Shown one piece after another: positions 8,539 to 16,232 of a stretch of DNA of 64,000 bases; position 1 is the first letter of the stretch; each line of letters begins with the position of its first letter. Origin of the DNA: Oscillospiraceae bacterium (GTDB lineage Bacteria; Bacillota; Clostridia; Oscillospirales; Ruminococcaceae); contig JAAWRH010000008.1 in NCBI GenBank assembly GCA_022800935.1, positions 35,469-99,468 of the forward strand, in the 5' to 3' direction. The notes beneath the pieces are model-generated. The model was not told the DNA's origin and searched no databases. It saw only the letters and a program-made list of their open reading frames with translations. Both the position numbers and the translations under genes were made by a program.

Positions 8539-10715
8539 GTTCATTTCTTCGCTGTTATCGGGTCGAGTTGCACAAGCTACTCCGCTCCCCCTTCTCCTGG
8601 CTGATTTTCGCCGTATCCCTGGCCGCTCCCATGGGGAATTTCATTTTTGTCATGGGAGACACCATGTCCTCCCTCTATCTGGCACGGCCCGTCGCCTCCG
8701 GGGCCATTGCCGGGACGGTGCTGTTCGCCATCCTCACCCTCTACGAGCTGGACCGCACCCGCCGCAGCGGTGTACACCTGCTGACAGACAGCGCGGTTTC
8801 CCCCCTGGCGCTGAATGCCGCCAAGCTGCTGGCAATCAACACCGCCGCCCTGGGGATTTCGATACTTATGGCATTGATATATTTCCCCTATATCTATGGT
8901 AAGCTGAACATTGTCTTTTCCCTTCCCACCTATCTGGGAAGCTTTTTCCTACTACTGCTCCCCGCCCTCTGGATGGGGGCCATAGCCGCCGCCCTGTTTT
9001 ACCAGCTTGTGGGGAGGGTGGACGCAAGCTTTCTCGCCGTCCTCGCCCTCCTGCTGGTCAGCCGGGGAAGTTGGTTTAAAGGCAACAACTTTATGCAGTG
9101 GAGCCTTCCCGCTCTGCCCGCCCTCACCGACAACTTTTCCAACGCGCCGCTGTTTCGCTCCGCCCTGTATACCCGCGCCGTCTGGCTGGGGATTTTAGGC
9201 GGCGGTTGGCTGCTGTCCCTGCTCTGCGTCCGCCGCTATGGGAAGGGAATTGCAGGTTCCTTTGCCGCCAACGCCAAGCGGCTGCTCCCCGCCCCGGCGG
9301 CGGCTCTGGCCCTGATTACGGCGGGGGCCCTTTTATGGCGGTTCCAGCCCCTTTTCGACCACACCCCCGTCAACTGGATGGAGGTGGAGGAACCAGACCG
9401 CTATGTGGAAGGGGTATATCCCATGGACGTCAAACTGGATGTGGATATCACCAGCTACCTGTGGGGGACACTGTCCGGCAGCGCGAAGTATCAGATAAAA
9501 AACATCACTGGCCAGCCTCAGGAAATCTATTTTAATCTCAACTCCGGCTATCGTATCCACTCTATGCGGATTGACGGGCAGGACATTCCCTGGACCGATC
9601 TGGAAAACGATTACATCAACTCGCGGGAAATCAAATGCACCATCCCCTCCTCCGAAAACGTTGCGCTGGAAATCCAATACAGCGGCGCACCCAAGACCTG
9701 GAACGTTATGCAGGACACCTTTGGCGGAGCGGTCATCAGCAGGAACTATATTGATCTGTCCAGCGCCAACCTTGCCCCTCGTTTCAGCGACTATGCCGCA
9801 GAAGAACTTCCAAAGATTTCGCTGAACATCACCCTTCCGGCAACGCTCACCCCTGTTACCACCGGCGACGCGCCTCAGCTTCTCCAGGAAAACCCGAACG
9901 GCACCAAGGACTGGCTCCTCACCAACGAGGGTGACCGCATCATGCTCTATGCCGCCGACTATGTCAGGCGCCCCCTGGAGGGCGGAGGTATGCCCATCTG
10001 GTTCTATTACAGCCGCAACTATGAAAAACAGATGGAAGACCTTGGAGCAATCGACATTATGGAAGCCGCCGTCCGCTATTGTACGGAACATTACGGCCTC
10101 CGCTCCTTTACGGAGGACCAGCCCTTTAAAATTCTTCAGGACAGCGTTTTCACCTTTGGCGGCGCTGCCTGGTCCACCCTCAGCGTGATGGGGGAAAGCT
10201 ATTTCAGCAGCGAAAACCTTTCCGACCCGGACAAGGGCTCCTCCAGCGCGGAGGTCCTCGCCCACGAGATCATCCATCAGTGGTGGGGACTTGGCTCGCA
10301 GATGATGGACTTTAGCGAACCCTACTGGACCGACGAAGGAATCACCACCTACACCAGCTACCGCCTAATTAAAGAGCTGCGGGGCGAGGACTACGCCCAA
10401 AAGAACTATGTGGACAAATGGCAGGCCGCCGTTGACGACGCCAACAACTCCTTCTATGTCCGCCACCCCGAATACATGGAGATTCTGCCAGAGGAATTCG
10501 CCGCCGACATCGCCTCCACCATCCACGGGGTGAACCTATACGACGGAACTGCCCTGATGATTAAGCGAATAGCGGACAAAATCGGGGAAGACAAGCTGGA
10601 CGCGGCCCTTTCCAAGCTATACCAAAACGGCGGCACAGAAGCCCCGCCCTATATCAGCTTCAACGATTTTCTCAACGCCTGCGGGGTATCCAAGGAGGAA
10701 TTCCACTATGATTAA
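8535..10715 (+). CDS. ABC-2 permease fused to an M1-family metallopeptidase
   Basis: A 726-residue two-part protein. Residues 1 to about 310 contain roughly seven hydrophobic segments and form an ABC-2 type permease. The rest is a large hydrophilic domain ending in an M1 (gluzincin) peptidase: H-E-I-I-H at 577-581, with the third zinc ligand Glu601 in W-T-D-E-G. The gap between second His and Glu is 19 residues, one more than in classical aminopeptidases. An N-terminal beta-domain of M1 type (about residues 315-500) precedes it. The topology suggests that the peptidase hangs outside the membrane. The gene overlaps its ATPase by 4 bases and the next permease by 8. Aminopeptidase trimming of an exported or imported peptide is an inference. 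Confidence 0.88.
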   Translation: MSSFLRCYRVELHKLLRSPFSWLIFAVSLAAPMGNFIFVMGDTMSSLYLARPVASGAIAGTVLFAILTLYELDRTRRSGVHLLTDSAVSPLALNAAKLLAINTAALGISILMALIYFPYIYGKLNIVFSLPTYLGSFFLLLLPALWMGAIAAALFYQLVGRVDASFLAVLALLLVSRGSWFKGNNFMQWSLPALPALTDNFSNAPLFRSALYTRAVWLGILGGGWLLSLLCVRRYGKGIAGSFAANAKRLLPAPAAALALITAGALLWRFQPLFDHTPVNWMEVEEPDRYVEGVYPMDVKLDVDITSYLWGTLSGSAKYQIKNITGQPQEIYFNLNSGYRIHSMRIDGQDIPWTDLENDYINSREIKCTIPSSENVALEIQYSGAPKTWNVMQDTFGGAVISRNYIDLSSANLAPRFSDYAAEELPKISLNITLPATLTPVTTGDAPQLLQENPNGTKDWLLTNEGDRIMLYAADYVRRPLEGGGMPIWFYYSRNYEKQMEDLGAIDIMEAAVRYCTEHYGLRSFTEDQPFKILQDSVFTFGGAAWSTLSVMGESYFSSENLSDPDKGSSSAEVLAHEIIHQWWGLGSQMMDFSEPYWTDEGITTYTSYRLIKELRGEDYAQKNYVDKWQAAVDDANNSFYVRHPEYMEILPEEFAADIASTIHGVNLYDGTALMIKRIADKIGEDKLDAALSKLYQNGGTEAPPYISFNDFLNACGVSKEEFHYD

Positions 10716-11457
10716 AATTTTCCGGTACGAGCTGAAAAAGCTGCTCTTCAACCGTTTTTTCGCCGCTTTGATGATTGTGACATTATGCTACGGCTATATG
10801 CTTCTTCGGGGATCGGTCATCCTGGGAATCGCCAATACCGCCCCCTTTTCCCCCTGGAGCTTCGGGTTTTATTTGTCCTCTCTGCTGCCCATGCTCGCGG
10901 CAATTCTTCTATTTTTCATCGCCCACCTTTCCTCCAAGCAGGAGAAAATGACCCAGTCCCTCACCTCCGCCGCTCCTGTCCCTCCGGGGCTGTACCGCTT
11001 TGTCCGGTGCGGGGCGATCTTTACCGGGGTTTTCCTGATGTCGGCTGTCTGCTGCCTGCTGGGATACATCTTTTTGGGGAGTTTATTTCGCCTTGAAAAC
11101 ATTCCCGTTGGAGAATGGCTGCTGCCTGGGCTGATGGTACTTGTTCCCGCGTTGCTCTTCACAGCCGGACTGGGAATGGTTGTAGGAATGTGGAGAGGAT
11201 GGGCGGTTTACGGGGTGATAGGAGTTGTGCTTCTTTCGGCGTTTCTGCCGCTGCCAAACTGGGCGTTGCTGATTCCGACCGCGTTTTTTATGGACTATCC
11301 CAAAACCCTGGGAGTGCTTGACCCAGCCTTCTCTATCCCCTCCTCTATGGCCGCCGGAAGGTTCGTTTACTGCGTTCTGGGCATTCTGCTCATGGCGGGG
11401 AGCCTGCGCCTTCGGACACAGACCTCGTTGGTCAAGAGTAAAAGGCTCCGCCAATAA
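10708..11457 (+). CDS. ABC-2 type permease (first export unit)
   Basis: A 249-residue integral membrane protein with about six hydrophobic helices and few charged residues between them. It starts with the K-I-F-R-Y-E-L-K-K-L-L-F-N-R segment, typical of the cytoplasmic entry helix of ABC-2 permeases. Its ATG lies inside the end of the permease-peptidase gene, an 8-base overlap, so the two permeases are made together and probably pair with the ATPase at 7675. It has no peptidase domain. A terminator follows about 34 bases after the stop codon, which closes this three-gene operon. The substrate cannot be named. Confidence 0.82.
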   Translation: MIKIFRYELKKLLFNRFFAALMIVTLCYGYMLLRGSVILGIANTAPFSPWSFGFYLSSLLPMLAAILLFFIAHLSSKQEKMTQSLTSAAPVPPGLYRFVRCGAIFTGVFLMSAVCCLLGYIFLGSLFRLENIPVGEWLLPGLMVLVPALLFTAGLGMVVGMWRGWAVYGVIGVVLLSAFLPLPNWALLIPTAFFMDYPKTLGVLDPAFSIPSSMAAGRFVYCVLGILLMAGSLRLRTQTSLVKSKRLRQ

Positions 11458-11490
11458 CTGTGTATATTCCAACGATATTTTACAAAGAAA

Positions 11491-11543
11491 GACCGGTGAA
11501 AGGGGTCGTTTTTAAGGAGCGGCCCTTTTAACCGGCCTTTTTT
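11491..11543 (+). terminator. Intrinsic terminator of the first export operon
   Basis: An 18-bp stem with a few mismatches or G-U pairs (arms 11491-11508 and 11520-11537), an 11-base loop, and a run of six T. It separates the first ABC operon from the regulator gene. Confidence 0.8.
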
Positions 11544-11556
11544 GTCTACCGCGCCA

Positions 11557-11591
11557 TTGCGTTTTTACTCTCTATATGATAATATTATCGT
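11557..11591 (+). promoter_or_regulatory. Promoter and dyad operator of the winged-helix regulator
   Basis: TTGCGT (11557-11562), a 17-base spacer and TAATAT (11580-11585) form the promoter. A perfect 12-bp palindrome, GATAATATTATC (11578-11589), covers the -10 box. The word TATGATAATATT (11575-11586) recurs in the promoter of the second ABC pair, which suggests autoregulation and control of the neighbour by the same repressor. The shared word also contains a TGn extended -10, so part of the likeness may be due to promoter function alone. Confidence 0.6.
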
Positions 11592-11606
11592 TAAGGAGGG
11601 ATTAAA

Positions 11607-12152
11607 ATGATAGATAAACTGATGGAATGCTTTACAAATCCTGTCAAAAGCCGCCTGCTGTTGGAGATTCACTCCAGCGGAGAGGCAACCGCAAAGCGTC
11701 TGGCCGAAATCTATACGGATATCCCCCAGGCAACGCTGTACCGGAACCTGAAAAAAATGACCGGCGACGGGATATTGAAAATTGTAAGTGAAAGGCAAGT
11801 TCGCGGCACCATAGAACGTACCTATGCCTTAGCCTCTGACTTCAACGCGGATATTCAAAAGATCATGGAACGAAACCCCAGCGCCGCCTATATGCAGATG
11901 TTCACCCAGTATATGATGGGATTCGCCAGACAGTTTCAGCAGCACTGCCGGAATACCGAGATCGATTTTCAGCATGAGATGAGCGGCTTTTCCCTCGCCC
12001 CGCTTTACCTGACCGACGAGGAGCTGAAGGAGCTTATATCAAAGCTGACAGAGATATTTACCGGTTTGCTGAAAAACCCCCCTGCCCCTGGCAGAAAGCT
12101 GCGCAATATCGGCCTTATCATCTCCCCCGAAGAAGCAAAAAGCCATAATTAG
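11607..12152 (+). CDS. ArsR/PadR-like winged-helix transcriptional regulator
   Basis: A 181-residue regulator. The first 75 residues form a winged helix of the HTH_20/ArsR type: N-P-V-K-S-R-L-L-L-E-I, then A-T-A-K-R-L-A-E, and the recognition helix P-Q-A-T-L-Y-R-N-L-K-K-M. The rest is a helical effector or dimer domain without metal-binding cysteine motifs, so an arsenic-type metal sensor is unlikely. AAGGAGGG stands 7 bases before the ATG. The gene lies between two ABC export operons and its own promoter and that of the second operon carry a related dyad. A repressor of the second ABC pair that answers to a toxic compound or peptide is the likeliest role. Confidence 0.85.
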   Translation: MIDKLMECFTNPVKSRLLLEIHSSGEATAKRLAEIYTDIPQATLYRNLKKMTGDGILKIVSERQVRGTIERTYALASDFNADIQKIMERNPSAAYMQMFTQYMMGFARQFQQHCRNTEIDFQHEMSGFSLAPLYLTDEELKELISKLTEIFTGLLKNPPAPGRKLRNIGLIISPEEAKSHN

Positions 12153-12186
12153 TTTTTTCTTCCACTGATTGCCTTTCAGATTGGAC

Positions 12187-12215
12187 TTGACTTTTTATTA
12201 TCATTATGATAATAT
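12187..12215 (+). promoter_or_regulatory. Operator-bearing promoter P1 of the second export unit
   Basis: TTGACT (12187-12192), a 17-base spacer and TAATAT (12210-12215). A perfect inverted repeat with 9-base arms, TATTATCAT-T-ATGATAATA (12196-12214), fills the spacer and the -10 box. This is the classic place for a repressor site. The right half contains the TATGATAATATT word found in the regulator promoter. The leader from here to the ATPase gene is about 170 bases and contains another dyad, ATATATTT-5-AAATATAT at 12267-12287. Confidence 0.65.
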
Positions 12216-12297
12216 TTTAATTGTTAGAATAAATTTGACCGTTAGACAGCAGTGATAATCTCAACGATATATTTTTAAGAAATATATTGTTTAACTA

Positions 12298-12326
12298 TTG
12301 ACATTTCATTCTCACAGTGATACTAT
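12298..12326 (+). promoter_or_regulatory. Candidate second promoter P2 of the second export unit
   Basis: TTGACA (12298-12303), a 17-base spacer and TACTAT (12321-12326), about 60 bases before the ATPase start. The -35 box is perfect and the -10 box matches 4 of 6. It could give basal expression independent of the operator upstream. Confidence 0.5.
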
Positions 12327-12389
12327 TGGAAACACAGAGAAATTTTGTCGAAGTTCTGCTGCGAAGTGCAATCTAAAAGGAGGATACAT

Positions 12390-13106
12390 ATGCTTCACAT
12401 TGAACACTACACCAAAATATATCCCGGTGGGAAAAAGGCGGTTGACAACCTGAGCCTCCACGTGAGTCCAGGGGAGATTTACGGCTTTATCGGCCACAAC
12501 GGGGCGGGCAAGACCACAACCCTGCGTGCCGTGGCCGGGGTCATGGATTTCACGGAGGGCTCTATTGTCATTGATGGACACGACATCAAAAAGGACCCTG
12601 TCGGGGCCAAGCGCGTCACCGCCTTCCTCCCCGACAATCCGGACATCTACGAATTCATGAAGGGGATTGATTACCTCAACTTCATCGCTGACCTGTATGA
12701 CATTTCCTCGGAACAGCGCACCGCCGACATCGGAAAATACGCCGGCGCCTTTGAGCTCACCGGCAGTCTGGGCTCCCCTGTGGGCAGCTACTCCCACGGG
12801 ATGCGCCAAAAGCTGGCCCTGATCTCCGCCTTTATCCGCAGGCCCCGCCTGCTTATCCTGGACGAACCCTTTGTAGGGCTGGACCCCTCCGCCTCCCATC
12901 TGATGAAGGAATTTCTGGCCGAGCTCTGCCAAGGGGGATCGGCGGTGTTCTTCTCCACCCATGTGCTGGAGGTAGCGGAAAAGCTGTGCCATCAGATCGC
13001 CATCATCAAAGACGGGCGGCTAATCAAAAACGGCCTCACAGTGGAGCTTGTGGGCGACTCCTCCCTGGAGGATGTTTTCCTGGAGCTGGAGGGAGAAAAA
13101 GAATGA
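12390..13106 (+). CDS. ABC transporter ATP-binding protein (second export unit)
   Basis: A 238-residue ABC ATPase. Walker A is G-H-N-G-A-G-K-T-T-T and Walker B is L-L-I-L-D-E-P-F-V-G-L-D. The signature is the degenerate Y-S-H-G-M-R-Q-K often seen in ABC-2 type exporters. The frame opens earlier, at 12345, but AAGGAGG stands 7 bases before the ATG at 12390, which gives a normal N-terminus. The stop codon overlaps the permease start as ATGA. The pair lies downstream of a dyad-bearing promoter and the regulator gene. The substrate is unknown. Confidence 0.92.
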   Translation: MLHIEHYTKIYPGGKKAVDNLSLHVSPGEIYGFIGHNGAGKTTTLRAVAGVMDFTEGSIVIDGHDIKKDPVGAKRVTAFLPDNPDIYEFMKGIDYLNFIADLYDISSEQRTADIGKYAGAFELTGSLGSPVGSYSHGMRQKLALISAFIRRPRLLILDEPFVGLDPSASHLMKEFLAELCQGGSAVFFSTHVLEVAEKLCHQIAIIKDGRLIKNGLTVELVGDSSLEDVFLELEGEKE

Positions 13107-14698
13107 AGATAAAAAAATTCGCGGCCCTTTTAAAGGTGAGCGTGCAGTCCATGCTCCTTTCCTCCACCAACGCCCGCAGAAAAAGCCGGAAGAAAGCGGC
13201 CACCGGTGTGGGCGCAATGGTGCTGATCGGTTTTTTGGGACTTTATATGTCCGGACTGTACAGCGCAATCCTGATGGAGGTGCTGGCTCCCCTTCACATG
13301 GAGGTCCTGGTATTTGTCTTTATGGGCATTGGCGCGCTGGTGGGAGGACTGCTGTTCACCACCTTCGCGGTAAAGGGGGTTGTGTTCGGCGGCAGGGACA
13401 ACGACCTGCTGCTGAGTATGCCGGTGTCCTCCTCCATGCTCATGGCCAGCCGGGTATCGGCCATCTATCTGGAAAACCTGGTGTTTTCCTTTTTCGTGAT
13501 GGTCCCCGCCGGGGTTGTCTGCGCCCTGCTGTCGCCTAACGGGGTGGGACGTGATCTGCTGTTTTGGGTTAGGCTGATGATCGCCGCCGTTTCCCTTCCC
13601 CTGCTGGACACTGCCTTGTCGGTACTGCTGGGGGCATTGACGGCGTTTCTGTCCGCCAAGGTGTCCAAAGGGGCGCTGGGGCAGAATATTATGATGGGCA
13701 TTTTCTTTGCGGCGGTGTTCTACTTTTCTTTCAATCTAAACGGGATGATTCAGGGACTGGCCGCCAACGCCGCCGAGGTGAAGGAGTCCCTTTCCTGGGC
13801 CGCTCCCCTGCTGTGGATGGGCGAGGGAATCATGGGAAGCTGGCTTCGTCTTCTGGCCTTTGTGCTCTGCTGCGTCGTTCCCTTCGGACTGATGGTCTTC
13901 GGTCTGGGAAAGGTGTACCGCAAGGCTGTCACCGCCTTCCAGGCCCGTTCCGCCCGCCACGACTACAAGCTGTCTGCCCAAACCTTCTCCGGCCAGAAAA
14001 AGTCCCTCCTGAGGAAGGAAGCCAGGCGGTTTTTCGGCTTCCCCATGTACTTCTGGAACGCGGGAATGGGGCTTGTGCTGCTGCTGGCCGCCGGGATTGC
14101 CTCCCTGTTCCTGCGGGACGACCTTCTGGCCTTCGTGGAGATTGCGGGAGCAGGGCTCCTTCTGCCCATGGCGGCGCTGGTCATCGGCTTCTGTCTCTGC
14201 ACCTGCATAATCTCCGCCCCCTCCATCAGTCTGGAGGGAAGGTATCTCTGGATTCTGCGGGAGGCCCCTGTAAAGGAGCAGGACCTCATTTGGATTAAGG
14301 TTGGATTCCAGCTGCTGCTGTCCCTGCCCTGTACCTGGGCCGCAGGAATTTGTATCTCCCTTGCTCTGTCCTTCCCCCTGTGGCAGGCGGCTGTACTGCT
14401 GGCGGCAATGTCTGTCTTCGCGGTCTGGCAGGCAGTATTCGGAATGCTTATGGGCCTGTACTTCCCCAAGCTGGACGCAGTGAACGATACTGTGATTGTC
14501 AAGCAGTCCATGCCGGTTATGCTGGGAATGTTTGTCCCCATGGCGGTCCTGGGTATCTCCGGGATACTGTACTGGCTGGGGGGATTGGCCGCCGGATGGC
14601 TGGCTCTGCTGCTGCCCATCGTCCTTTGGGCGCTGCTGGCGGCAGTGTGTACCGCCGTTCTCGTCAAAAAAGGCCCAGCTTTACTACAGGCGCTATGA
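13103..14698 (+). CDS. Large ABC-2 type permease (second export unit)
   Basis: A 531-residue integral membrane protein with about twelve hydrophobic segments, so it may represent two fused permease halves. It starts with a basic amphipathic stretch (K-I-K-K-F-A-A-L-L-K) and shows no recognisable enzymatic domain. It overlaps the ATPase gene by 4 bases and is the only permease of this unit. ABC pairs of this kind in Firmicutes often export antimicrobial compounds or peptides, but that is inference. A hairpin lies about 70 bases downstream. Confidence 0.85.
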   Translation: MKIKKFAALLKVSVQSMLLSSTNARRKSRKKAATGVGAMVLIGFLGLYMSGLYSAILMEVLAPLHMEVLVFVFMGIGALVGGLLFTTFAVKGVVFGGRDNDLLLSMPVSSSMLMASRVSAIYLENLVFSFFVMVPAGVVCALLSPNGVGRDLLFWVRLMIAAVSLPLLDTALSVLLGALTAFLSAKVSKGALGQNIMMGIFFAAVFYFSFNLNGMIQGLAANAAEVKESLSWAAPLLWMGEGIMGSWLRLLAFVLCCVVPFGLMVFGLGKVYRKAVTAFQARSARHDYKLSAQTFSGQKKSLLRKEARRFFGFPMYFWNAGMGLVLLLAAGIASLFLRDDLLAFVEIAGAGLLLPMAALVIGFCLCTCIISAPSISLEGRYLWILREAPVKEQDLIWIKVGFQLLLSLPCTWAAGICISLALSFPLWQAAVLLAAMSVFAVWQAVFGMLMGLYFPKLDAVNDTVIVKQSMPVMLGMFVPMAVLGISGILYWLGGLAAGWLALLLPIVLWALLAAVCTAVLVKKGPALLQAL

Positions 14699-14719
14699 CA
14701 CTGCACGTATTGCGGTACA

Positions 14720-14747
14720 AACTGTCCTGATAAAACTGTCCTGATAA
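14720..14747. repeat. 14-bp tandem duplication
   Basis: The 14-base unit AACTGTCCTGATAA occurs twice in direct tandem just after the stop codon of the large permease. It looks like a simple slip duplication without known function. Confidence 0.6.
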
Positions 14748-14768
14748 ATAACCCAACGAAAGAATAAA

Positions 14769-14807
14769 ATCGGACCGAAAAACATAGCCGCTGTTTTTCG
14801 GTCCGAT
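14769..14807 (+). terminator. Hairpin after the second export unit
   Basis: A perfect 16-bp stem (arms 14769-14784 and 14792-14807) with a 7-base loop. It is followed by GATTTGAT, a poor U-tract, so termination may be partial. It is the only strong hairpin between the permease and the PL22 gene. Confidence 0.6.
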
Positions 14808-14981
14808 GATTTGATAAGAGGCATTCCCTCCCCCTTCTAATAGTTTATTTTGAATTGGTTATAAGATGGTATCAGGTTGCTATTTTCCTTCCCCAAATCC
14901 ACAAAACCATGCTATAATAGGTTCAGAAAAACAGAGGAATCACCATCTGTTTCAAAGACATCTGTTATGGAGGCTGCAAGC

Positions 14982-16154
14982 ATGAAAAGTTTTCACACCT
15001 ACCCATCCGAGCGGATCACCTTCCAGGACCGTGTTACCGGCGCGACGGTTCATCAGCTCACCAACCACAAGGGCCACAGCGTCCACCCCTATTTTACCGA
15101 CGACGGCTGGTATGACCAGAACCGCCGTATGCTGTTCCAGGGGGACCGGGAAAACGCCCACAACATCTTCAGCATCGAGCTGGAAAGCGGCGAAATCAGC
15201 CAGCTCACCAACATGCCCGCCGGCGGGCCCGATTTGGCGAGTCCCCTGTTTGTCAACCGGAAATACAATGAGATATACTACACCTATAAGCGCTGCATCT
15301 ATGCCCTGAATCTGGAAACACTGGACGCCCGGCCTCTGTACATCATCCCCCAGGGCTTTACCTTTGGCGGAGCGCGCCCCACGGCGGACGGCGAATATGT
15401 GGTAGGGGGACTGACCGAGGACACCAGCGCCCGCATCAAGGCCAACCTTTCGGCGGGCTACATCGGCATGCGGGAGATATTTGAGGCCAAGCCCGACTGC
15501 CGCATCATCCGCATCAATGTCACCACCGGAGAGGTGGAGGAGGTCTGGCAGGAAAACTGCTGGGTGGGGCACATCAATCCCTCCCTCACCAGGGGCAATC
15601 TCCTCTCCTTCTGCCACGAGGGGCCCTGGCAGTTGGTTGACCACCGCATCTGGGTGCTGGACCTGGAGACCGGCAAGGCCCGGAAAATCCGGGAACGCCG
15701 CCAGGAGGGCGAGATGGTTGGCCACGAGTACTGGTTTGAGGACGGCGTCCACATCGGCTACCAGGTACACCACCGGGGGGAGAACGCGGAGTCCTTCTTC
15801 GGTTTCCAGCGGTACGACGGAGAAGACGAGCTGGAGGCCTCCTGCGGCGCGCCCATGCCCACACCCGACCACATCCATTCCCTGGGCTTTGACTTTGTGG
15901 TCAGCGACTCCGGCAAGACCATCAAGGGCTACAAATACGACGGGAAAACCTTCGACGGCCCCCGCATCATCTGTATGCACGACGGGGACTTCTTCTGGGG
16001 GGCCCATCATCCCCATCCGGCCATTTCCCACGACGGAAAGAACATCATCTTCAACAGCAACCGCACCGGGTACTGCAACATCTATATGGTGGAGGTCCCC
16101 GAAGACTTCTACTCTCTGCCCAAGGTCAACCTGGATGAGCTAAGGCGGAAATAA
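14982..16154 (+). CDS. Oligogalacturonide lyase-like protein (polysaccharide lyase family 22)
   Basis: A 390-residue beta-propeller protein of PL22 length. Repeated blade motifs are visible, and the family-specific stretch S-F-C-H-E-G-P-W-x-L-V-D-x-R-I-W-V-L-D lies near residue 208. Family members cleave short oligogalacturonides in the cytoplasm; consistent with that, no signal peptide is seen. A His cluster H-H-P-H-P near residue 345 fits the HxH part of the Mn site, and P-D-H-I-H-S near 303 may give another ligand. The Gln ligand I remember from the Yersinia enzyme is not obvious. The start at 14982 has GGAGG 8 bases upstream. A TATAAT at 14913-14918 may be its -10 box. The gene is monocistronic. 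Confidence 0.85.
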   Translation: MKSFHTYPSERITFQDRVTGATVHQLTNHKGHSVHPYFTDDGWYDQNRRMLFQGDRENAHNIFSIELESGEISQLTNMPAGGPDLASPLFVNRKYNEIYYTYKRCIYALNLETLDARPLYIIPQGFTFGGARPTADGEYVVGGLTEDTSARIKANLSAGYIGMREIFEAKPDCRIIRINVTTGEVEEVWQENCWVGHINPSLTRGNLLSFCHEGPWQLVDHRIWVLDLETGKARKIRERRQEGEMVGHEYWFEDGVHIGYQVHHRGENAESFFGFQRYDGEDELEASCGAPMPTPDHIHSLGFDFVVSDSGKTIKGYKYDGKTFDGPRIICMHDGDFFWGAHHPHPAISHDGKNIIFNSNRTGYCNIYMVEVPEDFYSLPKVNLDELRRK

Positions 16155-16180
16155 TGCTTTGAATTGACACAATAAATGCT

Positions 16181-16219
16181 GAAATGCGGCGTCCGGTTCA
16201 AACCCGAACGCCGCATTTC
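16181..16219. terminator. Bidirectional terminator between PL22 gene and MMPL gene
   Basis: A 12-bp perfect stem, GAAATGCGGCGT (16181-16192) and its complement (16208-16219), with a loop that can itself pair further. TTCTTT follows on the plus strand. It lies between two convergent genes. Confidence 0.75.
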
Positions 16220-16232
16220 TTCTTTCAGGGCA

